NCBI GenBank assembly: GCA_025024175.1
Contig: QCXZ01000137.1
Span: 64,444,911 to 64,508,910 of the forward strand
DNA from: Rhyzopertha dominica
Lineage: Eukaryota; Arthropoda; Insecta; Coleoptera; Bostrichidae
Reading direction: 5' to 3'
DNA length: 64,000 nt
A model generated the notes under the pieces. The model ran no database searches and was not told the origin of the DNA. It worked only from the letters and a program-made list of their open reading frames with translations. Shown here one piece after another: positions 1 through 13,164 of this stretch; positions within the stretch are counted from its first letter, which is position 1; the number at the start of each line of letters is the position of its first letter. The translations under genes and the position numbers were made by a program.

Positions 1-40
1 AGATAATCTATTTAGAAATATGTTTGTTTCTCTTCAACAG

Positions 41-436
41 ATAATGCATGCCCATTCCCAGTATTGCTGGACTGGAGACCACACATTAGAAGCCACCAAG
101 TTGGCAGTAACATCGCTTGCTGAAGAAGAAAGCGACGAATCCATCGTTGTTGTGTTATCAGATGCAAATCTTCAACGTTATGGTATTCCACCATCTGCGC
201 TAGGCTCTGCATTAACTGCATGTCCCAGTGTCAGTGCCTACGTTATTTTTATAGGAGGTCTAGGAAATCAAGCTGAAATGTACTGTTTACTCATTTGTTT
301 ATTTTCAAATTCTACATGTTGATTTTTCAGGTTGACAGAGAAACTGCCTGCTGGACGGGCATTCGTGTGTACAGATTTGAGCAATTTACCTCAGATTTTA
401 AAGCAGATATTTTCCTCTTCTGTTGTTAACGTATAA
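41..436 (+). CDS. VWA8: VWA8, C-terminal two exons (partial gene)
   Basis: These are the last 114 codons of a gene that begins upstream of the window. Exon 41-279 follows an acceptor (TTCAACAG) and exon 331-436 follows ATTTTTCAG; the intron at 280-330 is only 51 bp, and the phase matches (2+1). The protein carries the end of a von Willebrand A fold, including VVVLSDANLQRYGI and YVIFIGGLGNQAE, and finishes with LPAGRAFVCTDLSNLPQIL. This is the conserved C terminus of VWA8, a large AAA+ ATPase with a VWA domain that is known as a mitochondrial protein. The N-terminal ATPase modules lie outside the window. The call rests on recognition of the C-terminal motifs. Confidence 0.88.
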
Positions 437-467
437 TATATAATTTATTTTTATAAAAATGCAATTT

Positions 468-473
468 AATAAA
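468..473 (+). terminator. Poly(A) signal of VWA8
   Basis: A canonical AATAAA lies 32 bp after the VWA8 stop codon, implying a very short 3' UTR. Confidence 0.6.
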
Positions 474-1199
474 ATTAAGAACGTCACTAGTTTTATTTAA
501 TTACGTACTGTCGCCATACGGGTAATTTGAAATTCGCCGCTCAATTCACTAAGAACTACTGCCAACGCAAGCGAAAATACCTAAAATGAATCTCACACAT
601 TTCAGGGATTAGATCATTTGGCCATATAAACATGGTCTCTTTTGACACGATTTATTATTTAAAAAAGTGAAAAGTTGCTTATTTTTGATGAAATTACAGT
701 GCTGCAGGTCCCTAAAGTTTGTGCTTTTTTCGTCACCATATTGGATGCATCGTCGACGCTGGGCTGCCATTGTATTATGGGAAAGTCATGTACGTCGGCT
801 CTGACAAGTAGATTTGTTACGCATTTGTGCAGTGCTTGAAAAACGTAAACATTGTTGTAAGTACACACTACTCAAAATCCATAAATTGACAAACACCTTC
901 AATAAAAACGGTAATTTTATTGTTTGCATTGTGGCAACAATTGGGGTTATGGTCTTTGAAATTGAAGGGCTATTTATAAAATATACTTACTTAAGCAATG
1001 TATGCTTAACAAAAATCGAGGTTTTCGCTTACAAACATTCATCCAGTAAAAAGAGTGAGGTACACCAAGAAGTGTTTCTGGCGTAAAATTTGAAAGAATG
1101 GAAACCAGTCAATTTGCCAGGCCGCAGCCTTATTTCTGAGATATATGCATTTTCTGCGGCTCATATGAATGTAATTGTTGCAGAGACAAGTGCAACACA
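474..1199 (+). promoter_or_regulatory. Promoter/5' UTR region of the PWWP gene
   Basis: This is the compact space between the VWA8 end and the PWWP start codon. A consensus donor (GTAAGT) at 857 and an acceptor (TTGTTGCAG) ending at 1183 suggest a non-coding first exon ending at 856, a 327-bp 5' UTR intron, and a second exon from 1184 holding the ATG. The block at 735-785 is less AT-rich and includes GCTGCCATTG, a YY1/Pho-like core. No TATA box is evident. The exon structure is inferred from splice signals only. Confidence 0.4.
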
Positions 1200-4100
1200 A
1201 TGTCTGTGACATATAACCCAGGAGATGTTGTTTGGGTAAAAGCGGGAACACACTGGTGGCCGGGTGAAGTAATAAGCAGAGAAAGTTTACCCAGCGAAAT
1301 TGAATTTAAAAAGGAACCATTCGCCATTGTTGGATTTTTTGAAGAGGACTCTTAGTAAGTTGAACACGCTAAATCATTTGTTTCATTGTCTGTCATTTAA
1401 TTAACCATGCCCTAGTGTACTATGTATTGTGATGTTTACTGTTTTGTTAAGAATCAATTATAAATTCTTGGAACCTTGATTGACTTTTCAGATATTGTTA
1501 TTTGATTTATTCGTAGAACAGTGAGTGTAAAACATCACAATAACATGAAATTTGCTAACTTCTAATAAATAATTGGTATGCAGAGTAGCCTTGTTAACGT
1601 TGGGCAATGTCTGATGAGCATGGAGTCTTAGCTTGAATTTTTTGCATAACTTCATCTTCTACGACATATTCTTACTAAGATATTTGCCTCAAATGTAGTA
1701 AACAAACAGTGTAATCTTTCTGAACAGCACCTTTGTTGTTAGCATGACCGATAGTCGAAAAAAATGGTTTTTCATGTGCTTATTTTATTTTAAAGTTTGA
1801 ATGCAGAACCATGTACCAAGTTTTTTTGCATTTAACCCTCTGGTAGTATAGTACGGCAGGGGAGGGGACGGCACTTGTAGTAAAACAATGCTGAACTGAT
1901 ACCTAGTGGTGTGCAGTGTTCTATATAAGTTTAGGAATATTTCATTTGTTCAAATAAAGTATAATTATTATTATCTATCTATTAACATTCGCCACCACTT
2001 CTCTTGTGTGCCTGCGGAGCGTCTTTCCACTTAATTATGTCAAACCGCTAGCATCGTTTCCATGGCAACAACAACACGTATGAGGATCACCACCAATTAG
2101 GTTTGTTCTGTTACATGCCTTTCGCATGGTGTAGCCGGTTTAACCGAAGGCGATAGTATCTTTTGAAAAATGTTTAGCTATTATAATATTCAATTCAATA
2201 GTAAAGAAATTTGTTAATTTAAAATAAAAGTAACAATCACATTTAAGTGTTATTTGAGATTAAAAAAAAAAAATACTTTAAAGTAAACACTGCTTCATGT
2301 CAAGCATTATTGCTTTTATACAGTTAAAATTGGCAATTTCGATTTTTTTGTCCACATTTCTTTCACTGAGATGCATTTGCCACTTTGTTATATTTATGTT
2401 CAATTTTATGCATACACATTTTAAGGAATTCGTTTTTTATCTGCTGTCTAAAAGAAAAGATCTGCATGAAAAATTGTAGGTTCAATATCGTGTAACAATA
2501 GACAATAATTCAATTAAGCTATTGTAAAGCTATAAACATGTTTCTGCAATTAATTCTACATTTAGGATGCTGTTCACTGTTGATATTTGCGGTTGTCATA
2601 GCATTCAGCAATTCAAAAAATGTCCATATTAAACAGTGGTAAGGGTATCATCTAATTTAATTTTTTTACAGTGAATATGTCCGCAATCCGAACCTCATCA
2701 TGTTTTACAAGTGCAGCAAGAAGAATGCCTTTATCAAGAAAGGAATGCGTAAGTTAATGTATACCAAGCTTGTACCAGTCAATTAATTTTTTATTCTATC
2801 CGATACGCAGAGGCATTTCGGGCAAAACAAGGAAATATGGAGAGCTTTCCAAGACTGGTCTGTATAGCAGAAACTCTAACAGGTGGAAACCCCAATATTC
2901 TTAGTGATCCTGAGGTTCTTCCCCAAAAGAAGGACAACTATGTGGCCAGTTTGTTTGGTTCGCCGAGTCCAAAGAAAACCCCCAAGGGTGGCAAGCTGGG
3001 CAGACTTAGCAAGGGCAGTTCCAGTCAAAGTAAGTCTAAGTTGAAATGTACTGTGAACCTTTTATAGTTTATATAAAGAGGAAACACTGCAGACATGCAC
3101 TGCACATAATCTTTATCTTGGTCACATTGCTTACAGTGTAACTTTAGATCCTGTCAATATAAAAAATGGATATCTGAGGATGATGTTTCATGTTGAGTAC
3201 TTATTTACATTCAACAGATGAAAAATAAAATTTTACTGATAAGAACTTTGTGTTATTTATTGGAAACTTTGCTAGTTACTAATGCAAGTTTTATGCTACA
3301 TAATCAATGCAATCCTTATTGATATGCGATAGATGTGAATTAGCATCATTTTCCAATTATTGTTTCAACTTCTAAGCATTTGTACCTTAAATGTGTATAT
3401 AAATTGTCAATTTTTCAGATTAGGCATTAAAATTTATATAACTGCAAGTTTGCTGGGCTGAATCTATATTATTTTTGATCATAGTGAAGACAAAAGTTTT
3501 TAATTATTTGGTAATATACAATTCTTTTTTATAATGGTTGCAATTGAATTTATTTTAAACAGACAGATATTTCTTTTTTAGTTAAAGCTAATGAATACTT
3601 TTACTTGGACATTAAATGTTGTAGATTTTACATTTAGTACTGAGGATGGCTAATTAAGATAAAAGCATTCATCAAACAGGTATAAAATTAAGGTGTATAA
3701 ACTTCATTAAGTTTCAAAAATAAAAAAATGGATTAGTATCTTTTATGTTTAGTGTTGAAGGGAAAAAATTCTTGTACACTTCTTGGAATTTGATGTTTTA
3801 GATTTTTTATCTTCTTAATGGCTTTAAAATGTCCTAACCTGTTTCTACCTCCCTGTATCTATTTTAGTAGAGGATATATTTGTCTTCAATCCTTCCACCA
3901 TAATAAATGTGTACCTTTTACAAGTACCTGTTTAATATTTAAATTCCTTACACCAAAGTACCCCTGAGTACCAAATTTTGTTCAAATACTTTATTATTTG
4001 TAAAATTTATTTTAAAATATTTGATATGAATCATGTTAAATTGCTTTATTTTCATGTCAGGAATCTTAGGTGGGTCATTGTACACATACTTTAGGCACAT

Positions 4101-7100
4101 TATCATTATGCTCAATTTACCCTTATCTAGTGCTAGATTGTATTCCACCTCATTCTTCCAATGTCTTTTTGATTTTCCCTTTTCCCCACTTTATGAGGCA
4201 GTAATAGTCTTGGTATTCCATCACTACTTATCCTCATTACCTATGTGTCCTAGTCACCTAAGTCTGTGAGTCCTTTGCACTGATATGACTCACTTAGTTC
4301 TTTATTTGTTCTTCTTTTCCTCTATCCATTAGTACATTTTGCCCCAAAGATCTTTCAGCATATTTTTACCATACATACTGTATGATTATTTTGTAAATGG
4401 GGCACTTGCATTTTGTTCCAGAAAAGAAACTCGGCAGCTCATCGAGTCAATCAGGTGCCATCACCCACCGGCGTTTTTTGGGTTACAATGACCACAGCAC
4501 ATGCATCCTCATCCAGCAGCCTGAAGAAAAGAAGGAAGAAGAGCAAGCTTACAACTGTACAGAGTGCACTTTTCGCACTGCGCACATTGAAGTTTTCATG
4601 CTTCACAAAAAGTCCCATATCCAAGGAGTTTATACCGCAAACACATCAAGGACTACCAAACGTCCTGTAAAAAAAGCCATGAAAATACCACGAGCGAAAA
4701 CAAATACCATAGATGAGGACTTGGAGATGCTGCAGAAGGGTTTGTCCATTCTTGTCGATGGCAGTGGAGATGAAGGTGTAGAAGAGTCAATGGTGAAATC
4801 GAAGGAGAAGAGGAAACGTGTGGTTAAAAGTAAGAAAAATGATACAGAGCCGAAAACTACTGCCCCAGAAACTCAAAAAGTAATTAAGGAAAAGGACAAG
4901 TTGCTTGTTCAGAGCGTTATTTCTGAATGGGATGATGATGAAGAAGAAGAGGATGAAGCACCTCCTGCAGAACCAGATACTAAAACAGAAGAACCTGCTG
5001 AAGTAAAAGATAAAGAAAATGTGGAGGTAGAGAAAACAAAAAAAACTGATGATTCGTGTTTTGACTTCAGCGAAGAAGAAGAAGAAGCCAAAGTGGTTAC
5101 AACTGCTGCTGGAAGAAAAATTCCCAGGGTTATTCCTGAAAAAACGAAGCCCGTAGAGGAAAAAATGGACACCTCAGAACCTCTTAATAATGACACACAA
5201 GAACCACCTAATAACGACTCACAGCAAGAACCACCTAATAAAGACTCACAGAAAGAAAGTGAAAACAAAGAAGCTGAGAATCTGGATGCAGTATTCGATC
5301 AGCTGATGGAGCAAACCAAAGCCCCAGAACTGCCACACACCTTGAAGTATGAGCAAAATTTTCATGATGCCAAGACTATAAAATTTCCTGACAAATCACC
5401 GCCACTGAGGCGCTCTTCCAGATCGCCGGAAAAGAAGGAGCATCACGAGGTGGCAACAAAATTAACCAATCCAAAGAAGCGCTTTGTGAAATCATTCGAG
5501 GACTTCGAGCTTCTGCAGAGTGCACAGAAGAAAGAATTAGAGACACAAGAAAAAAAGGATCAGGCTGCACAGGAAAATAATGCAGTTCAAGTGTCAAATT
5601 CTAATGACAAGCCGCTGGTGTCGAAACTGAAAACTCAACTGATGTCCAAGTTAAACAACATGGAGATCTTCACACCTGATAAATCAGATATGTCGATATT
5701 CAAAGAAATAAAGGGTGTCACGAAAACTTCTTTGAAATCTCTTAAAAAATGTGAAGAAGTGGAAGACAATTTAAAACAGGAGGAGAGTAGAGATGACAGT
5801 TGTTCAAAGCTTGAAGAAGAAATTAAGAGTAATACAGATGAAGTGGTTGATAATGATGTGCAAAAGCAGACTGATGTGATGGAAGAAAATAAGCAAGAAC
5901 GGGAGAAAACTGTTGAAACAGATAATGTGCAAAAGCAGACTGATGTGATAGAAGAAAATAAGCAAGAACTGGAGAAAACCGTTGAAACTGAGGAAGCAAA
6001 GGTTGATGAGATCGAATTACTTAAAGTCGATGAGAGTGCTGCAGTAGAGGAACTAACAAAGGAATTGATAAATGAGAAAGAGGAACCTCCAGTGGAAGTT
6101 GAGACCAACAAAGAAGTCGGCAAGGATAGTGAAGACACTTCTGCATTAGCAACGCTCGCCAGGGTTTCAGAGTTATCCAGCAACTTGGAGTCTAGATACA
6201 ATCCAACCCAGCCTGAGCCGGAGTTAGTGAATATAGACAAGAATGTGACATTTCTGAGTGAGAAGGAGCTATCTGAAGGACAAGTGGAGTTTGCCAACAA
6301 CGTGAAACCAGTGACTTTAAGCAGTTTCTCTCTGGACTTTTCGGAATGTGATAAACCCCAGCCTGTCGAGGAAAAAGACAAAAGTGCAAGTGAAAGTGTT
6401 GTAAAGGCTCCAGAGACTGCTAGCGACTCAAAAACTGAAGGGGAAGAAAAGACTGATGAAAAATCTGATCCCGTTCAGGCAATGGAAACACCAGTAGAAT
6501 CTGAAGGTGTTGATTTGGAAGAACAAATTCCATCTGTCACAGTTGCTAATTCCATTGCGAAGCAGCAGGTTGCATTCAATCAGGGTGCTTCGAATAAGCT
6601 GCTGAACATCCTGAAGGAGGGGAAAAACAAGACTGTCGTGGAACAAGTGAAGATAAAGGAGATGAAAATAAATATGAGCGAGAAAATGAACCCAGAGAGT
6701 GTTCCCAAGTTGACTTCGAAAATTCAAAAAATTATACCACAAGGAAGGAAGGAGACAAAATTAAACAAACCCACCATTCTATCAGAAAAGATCATAAAGC
6801 CAGAATCTGATATGGTGTCGGTGCAAAAAGTAACCTCCAAACGTGCCTACCAGGATGTCGAGGATATAGAAGCTTTCATCATACAAAAACCAAAGAAAAT
6901 TGCGATATCAGAACCGGAAGAAGTGGTGCCGAAGTCACCAATTAAAAAGTTCAACCAGCTCTCCCCTTTACCGAAAGGTAAAGCCAAAATAATCCAACAA
7001 ACTATAATCACGCCCAAAGGAGACATCATCCAGCCTGAAACAAGTCAAAACGACGACTTCGACATTAATTCCATGCCCATAGTGTTATCCGATCAAATAC

Positions 7101-9751
7101 TCACACCGGAAAACATAGATACAGTACCCATAGTCCTTTCGGAACCAGTTCCCGTCAGTAAATCGGAGGAGAAAGAAGCCACCCCAAAACGACCAAATCC
7201 AGTGAAGATACTAAACAAGGCAGCACCGCAGGTAATGAAAACCATTGTAAACAAAACAACTCCAACCATAATACGGACATATACACCTCAAACGAAGAGC
7301 AAGCTTCAGAAAGTGTTTCAAGTGGGACCAAAATTGGTGAAAACGAATCCGCAACCTGAGAAATCCAACAAGTACATTATTGTTCCTTCTTCCAAAACTG
7401 TCGTGGAAAAACGGCTGCCGCTTACGAAGCGTGTCATACCAGTGAGCAAGCCGCAGACTGTCACGCCCGAGCCCACGGGCAATAAAATCATGATAGTAAC
7501 CAATCAACAGGGACAGCAATCACGGGTGCTCTTGACACCGGCACAACAGAAACTTCTTGGATACCAAACAGCCGGAACTAAAGTGAAAACTGTTAAAAGT
7601 AGTGTGGTTCAAAAGAATCTTATACCAAAAGGAGCAACTCCTCCCAACATTTTGACAAAGAACAAGCAAGTGTTGGTCTCCAGCAGTGGCCAGCTACTGA
7701 CTCCTCTAACTTCCCAACAGTTGAAAACCTTGAAGGGTGAACCGCTTAAGAAGAAGATCACCATGCAAAATCAAAAAGTCGTGATTCAGACTGCTATACC
7801 GAAAATGAGTGTGAAACCTGTTACTCCCACAGTGAAAAAATTGCAACCAATCGACGATGCTCTCCTGGAGCAACAGGTTCAAGAACAGCTCCAGGCGATA
7901 AACAAAGCCAGCACCTTCAAGACTCAAACCAAAATGGAAATAACGCCCAAGCAGCTAACAACTAAACCGAACATCCGACGTTCCTATGTTAAAAAGACCC
8001 CCACGACGGAGACTGTCGTCAAACAGACGAAGCAGGTCACCCCAAAAGCTGAGATAACCGTTCCACCGCTCGCTCCCATTTCACCAACAAAGAAAACCGA
8101 GCAGGTTGGAGAAGAAAAGAAACCAGACCGCCCATTAAATCAATTGATTATTCAAGATGCTCTTGGCAACCAAACAACGATAACCGAGGGGCAGATATTG
8201 GCATTGCCAAGTGAAACTGTCGANGGTCAACCGCNGTCGTACATGCTGGTGACCTTGGACGAAACTGGAAATCTGATACCATTGAACAACGAGGCGTTGA
8301 TGTCGTTGGATCCGAATCTTGGCTTGGCCGGTGATTTGAGTAACGTCGTGCTTCAGATTGACTCGGGAGCCACACAATCCAAGGAGATTACGCAAGAAAA
8401 GGAAAAGGTTCCCGAAGCTCAGCCAGTCATTGAGGAAGCACCAAAAATCGAAGACATCGACCCAAAAATTGAGCCCAAAGCGGAACCTGCCACGTCTTCA
8501 AATCAGCAGTTTATCGTAACAGGCGATCCAGTGGCAGCACAAAAACTGATCGAATCGTTGACCGAGGGTCACTCAGATTTGGCGAATATCCTTGCCAGCA
8601 CGGAAAATAGCAGCATTTTGATTCAGGCCGACGGTCAGCAGATCCTCATAAATCCACCTGATGCCGACAACCAAATGGTACTCTCGATAAACACGGAAAA
8701 CGCAGAAAACCAAGCACAGAGCAACCCGATATTTGCCGCTCCGCCCCCAAGTAAAAGCCAAGATATATTGGCAGCCGCTTTAGCCGATACCGACATGTTC
8801 CAACAGGAGAGCTCCCAAACGAAAATCGTCCCGTCACAGCAACTGAGCCCCAACAGCAGTTTGTACCCTATGAACGTCGGGAATGTACTAGAAACTAGTT
8901 TGACGCTAAGTTCACCTATCATGACTCCACTTGAAGTGCCGAGTACGAATAACAAAAAAATATCTGATGAAGAAACTATTCTGACAGAAGTACCGAAAAA
9001 TGTAGATTTACCCATAACGATCACGGATCCGAACATATCTCAAACAGTATCACAGCAACAGGTGGCATTAAATGAATTACAAAGCAATTTGGAATTGCCC
9101 TTGACCATTTCAGAACCATCGACGTCCACAGAATTAAACAGCCCTTCGTACATTTATAACCTTCCGTCTTTGGACGGGAGTGTCGATATAACGCCAAAAA
9201 CATACNCTTCTTCTATTTCGATGCNAATTCTAAGTGAAGATTCAACGACTAGTGCAAGTATAGAAGAGCAGCCTGCTCCAGAAGCAGCAGAACCAACAGA
9301 AAAAAGCAGCGATGCAAACGATGTCATGGCCAGAAACAGCTCGTTCATCGAGGAGGAGGGTCTCTGCACCCTCGGTGGGGAGATGTGCAGCTCACTGAGC
9401 GAGCCTCCTCCGGATATGTTTGATCTCTCGCTTGTGAATTCGTCGTATATTCCTGCGGAAATAAAACAGACCGGTAACATTCCAAATGAACAGACTAACT
9501 CTCCCCAACCTCCCGAAGGTCAAATAGAGGAGAACGGCAAGGATTCTCCAGACGAGGGAAAAAATGACAGTTCACCTTCTCCCACGTTAAACGTCGACGA
9601 AAGTTCATGTGAAATACCCGTTCAGCCGGATATTGTAACAGATTTGGCATCGGAAAGCTTTGATAACAGCGAAGAAAATCAAAATGAGTCTCTGAAGAGG
9701 GGTCTGGATAGTGAAGACAGTAGTGACTTGAAGAGGTTCAAAAGTGACTGA
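1200..9751 (+). CDS. Large PWWP-domain and C2H2 zinc-finger nuclear protein
   Basis: There are four coding exons: 1200-1354, 2672-2748, 2811-3029 and 4422-9751. All junctions are GT/AG and in phase, giving about 1,926 aa. Exon 1 encodes a PWWP domain: PGDVVWVKAGTHWWPGEV (residues 7-24), then FAIVGFFEED, with the barrel continuing into exon 2 (MFYKCSKKNAFIKKG). PWWP domains bind methylated histone H3 tails and DNA. The giant last exon encodes a single C2H2 finger (CTEC...HKKSH, C-X2-C-X12-H-X3-H) near its start, then a long, mostly disordered stretch rich in Glu/Lys and later Gln/Thr/Pro, ending in the basic patch LKRFKSD. Residues from the SSGQLLTPL and NQLIIQDALGNQTTI segments look better conserved than the surrounding linker. 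Four isolated Ns give X residues (8224, 8235, 9206, 9225). I see no vertebrate PWWP family with this layout, so no symbol is given. A chromatin role is inferred. Confidence 0.85.
2056..2069. promoter_or_regulatory. Perfect RFX X-box-like palindrome in intron 1
   Basis: GTTTCCATGGCAAC matches the X-box consensus bound by RFX factors in both half-sites. It lies in intron 1 of the PWWP gene, inside a stretch (1980-2160) that is less AT-rich than its surroundings. Use by an RFX factor is not shown. Confidence 0.35.
5861..5991 (+). repeat. Coding tandem duplication, 69-bp unit
   Basis: Two in-frame copies of a 23-codon unit (VQKQTDVMEENKQEREKTVE and VQKQTDVIEENKQELEKTVE) lie in the acidic linker of the PWWP protein. 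A shorter repeat of EPPNNDSQ type lies at about 5178-5250. Both look like simple expansion within disordered sequence. Confidence 0.8.
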
Positions 9752-10218
9752 ATATTCGATGGTATATTGTAAATAAGCATTGTATAGTTAATTCATTTGC
9801 ATTCTTGCAATTTTGTATGATGCTTCGAGTGATTTAAATTATAAACTTTTTGTAAATACCGTTACTTATGTGCATTCAGTGTGTACATAATTAGGTTTTG
9901 AAATTGTCAATTGTGTTTCTGTATTAATCTCTACTTGTTTCAGGAACATATTTATTGTTTTCTCTTTGCCGCTTTTTTAAGTAATTACTGTAAGAATAAT
10001 AGTGCATTGGATGTTTAGATTAGTAGGCATTTCATAATGTGTCATTTGTGTAATCATTATATTGTTTTTGACATTATTCAGTTGGTAATGGCTAAATATT
10101 ATCATATTAGGTACACACATTAAGTTTAAGGCGATTAGAAAATATTTTTCAATTTAATCTTGCAGTTGTAACTTTATTATAATAAAAAACTATTACATAT
10201 GTGTTTTTATCTAATAAA
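9752..10218 (+). terminator. 3' UTR and tandem poly(A) signals of the PWWP gene
   Basis: AATAAA occurs at 10181-10186 and again at 10213-10218, after about 430 bp of AT-rich UTR. Either could be used. Confidence 0.5.
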
Positions 10219-11028
10219 CACATTTAAAGGTTTGTACAAAATATAGCATCTCGGATCTCTGTGTTTATTATATTATAAAATTATAGAGTATGAATTTGTG
10301 CTCATTGTGAACACATTCAGAGCTGTCTGAAATTGTATTAAAAGAAATACTGAGTTAAATACTTTCATTATTTCAATATACCAGAAATACAAAAATGCAG
10401 AGTGCTGTTTTACTTTTTATATCAGACTCATGAAAACAAGTATTCTATAAAGTACTTCTTTATTTGATGCAGTGGGGCACATAACTTTAGCTCGACCCTA
10501 AGTTTTCAATTTTTTTTGTCAAGTGCATATATAACAATAAAATTTACATGATGGATCAAAAATAAGAGTAATAAGCATTAGTCTATCTATTCATTTATTA
10601 ATAATTTCCACAAGAATTTTAAAATTTTGCCTGGTGTAACATCTAACGCCATTTGAAAAGAAAAATCTAAATTTTAGGTAGTTGAGATCCAAGGGACAAA
10701 CCAGTGTGCAGTGATTTCTGAGGATTTTCTTGAAATTTCAATGATTTCCACGGATGTATGAAGACTTACTGAGTCTTGACAAAACTATAGTAAGCTTGGC
10801 TTGCACACTATCCTACTATTTACATGTTACTTCTCAGTGCTTGCTAGTTGTTTATGTTGAAGCCAAATGCGTCTTTCAACATTAATTTATAGTGTGACAA
10901 TAAACAGTATGTTACAATCTGCAACTTTTGTTATATCATCTATCTATCTTAAAACGTATATCAAAATGCTTTTAAATAGTGAATCCTCATTACACGTTTT
11001 TTTTTTAATTTTAATATAACTAAGTATA
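10219..11028. other. Intergenic, no gene seen
   Basis: AT-rich DNA with no reading frame, RNA gene or clear repeat that I can support. Confidence 0.5.
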
Positions 11029-12931
11029 CAGGATGATTCACATAAGTGGTTTATTAAAAGCTTTTGAAAATGTGAAAGATGGTTTATGAACTCTACTTTA
11101 AAAATATATTCAGTATTTTTTTACTTCCGGTTTACCAGAAGTAGACTGACATTGTTATTTTAAATATTACACCCAATATATTAGGTACTGCATTTTTGGT
11201 TTTCCTGTTGAATTCTAAGGCAACTTTATTTAACCATGCTTATTTGATTTATGATAGACCATCTTGCCATTATTTGGCATTTTGTTAAAAAAAAATATAT
11301 TTGTAGTATCATCCCTGTACTCAGTAAGGATGTGGCTATGTAGAACTGCTCAGTACAAATATTTTTTCTTTAGTATGATAAAGACGTGACAGTTTGAGCA
11401 TGGATAAACTGATTTTCTTAAATACAACGGTGCACTTGTTTCTTAACTATTAAATACGTGTTGAAATAGTCATTTAGTTGACTAATGGTATGTATCTGTT
11501 AGTAACGGTTTTACAGAAAATACATGCATTACTTTTGGTCATACCGGAAGTAAATGTTTACTTTGTTATTTTAAATAGAACTTATTGTGTGTAGTACAGC
11601 ATTTTTGGCTTCTACTATGAATTTTTTTAGCAGTATTTTTAAGAAATGATGTCTACTTGCTAAAATTAAGAATATCTGAAATATTAAAAAATAAAGATTG
11701 CAGCACTATATTAGTGCAACTACAATCTATTTGTAGTGGTTCTCTAGGTATTATATGCACAACAGTATGGCCACGGTGATTTATTTTAGTATTGTAATTA
11801 TTATTGAAAAACTATTCAATCATGGGAAATGGACTCAGGAAACGACAACACATGATTATTAACCATTTGTCAAATTCTCAGACAGACATGCATTTACCAA
11901 TCGCAAAAGAAAATGGCACTAAAATATCAGGATGTTTGAGTTTTTCCTTCCTTTATAGGCTAAACAGCAACTGAAAGCAAAATTTGACGTTTCTGTATCT
12001 GCTAGAAGTACCTCAGTGAGTCAGAAAATTACAAAATTAGAGCCCTTCGACTGACAATATGTAGTAAAACTATAAGTACAAGTAGTATGTATTTCTAAAT
12101 ATAGCTAGTTATAGTATGTCCTCTTGGTTACTAAATTCAGGCTTCTAGCAAAATACAATGAATATCGCTGACACTCAATTGTCACAGAGCATGGAGAGCA
12201 TGGCCTACTTTATTTCAAACTAACATTGTAAAAACATGAACATAAGATAAATATCTAATTTTAACTGAAAATACAATTTCACTTTGAATAAAAAATAATA
12301 TTTTGTGAATAATTCAGTCACATCTATATTATTTTGGCAGTTCAGTTTTTTCAGAATTCAAGGGGAAAATAATTATTTTGTGTTTTATGGGCAGTATTTT
12401 GAAAATAACTTCAAAATGAAAAATGATACTCGCTTCAGGTTTGCAGCACAGTCTTTTCTTATATAATAGCCTATATAACGAAGTGAAACAAATTATAACA
12501 TCCTATTTAATATTTTTGAGAAATCAAGGAAAGCATGACCTTTTGAAAAGGCGCCCTCTACTGCTGTTTAAATAAATCATGTTTGAAACAGTTTATCATA
12601 AATCCCACTCCGGTTGGAAATGAGTTCTAGTTCGTTTAATTTGGTTGGGCCGTTTAAAATATATACAGCATCTAGAAGTTTCGAGGTTATTTTGCTTTGT
12701 AGTGTCATTCTGATGACAACCTGAAAAAAAATGTTGCTACGAGACCTTTAGATAATTAAACAAAGATTCTAAAAATGCTATTTTTCACCTACATTTTATA
12801 GGCAAATATGTCTCCATGCAGGAAATTTAGGAACATTAAAATATTTTTGATGAATTTCTGTGGTACGTTTTCATTTTTTTTCTCAAAGCGATAGCATGAT
12901 TGGTGCTCCGTGCCCTTAATAGATCATCCTG
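11029..12931. mobile_element. Non-coding repeat with CAGGATGAT termini
   Basis: The stretch starts CAGGATGATTCAC and ends ATCATCCTG, so the outer 9 bp are inverted repeats; TA lies on both sides. Two internal blocks (about 11130-11230 and 11525-11630) are diverged direct copies: both have a CCGGAAGTA-type motif, then TTGTTATTTTAAATA, then GCATTTTTGG. It has no reading frame. Related CAGGGTG ends occur at 33924 and 37037. The limits are inferred from the terminal match alone. Confidence 0.4.
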
Positions 12932-13130
12932 TACAGTAATAACAAATGTAATAGTAATGAATAAATTTAATGCAATTTATTGTATCAAACCGTGAAAGAT
13001 CGAAAATATTTTATGTATTGCATTGAGGATTGTTAGGAACAAACTGGACTAATCAGATGTTTCTATTGTCCATTTTCAACCATTTTACATACTCCCTTAA
13101 TATAAATAGTATTCAGAACTAAATCTACTA

Positions 13131-13136
13131 TTTATT
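13131..13136 (-). terminator. Poly(A) signal of mRpS24
   Basis: AATAAA on the minus strand, 29 bp beyond the mRpS24 stop codon. Confidence 0.6.
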
Positions 13137-13164
13137 TTTATTTACAAGACACTAATAACATCAA

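Noticed and set aside
2837..3067. Stand-alone short gene at 2837-3067
   Set aside because: It is exon 3 of the PWWP gene read past its donor site at 3030.
4397..4421. ATG at 4397 as the start of a single-exon gene
   Set aside because: A consensus acceptor ending at 4421 joins in phase to the exon ending at 3029, so the ATG lies in the intron.
4909..6381. Long minus-strand frames opposite the PWWP coding exon
   Set aside because: Ser-rich shadows of the Glu/Lys-rich coding strand.
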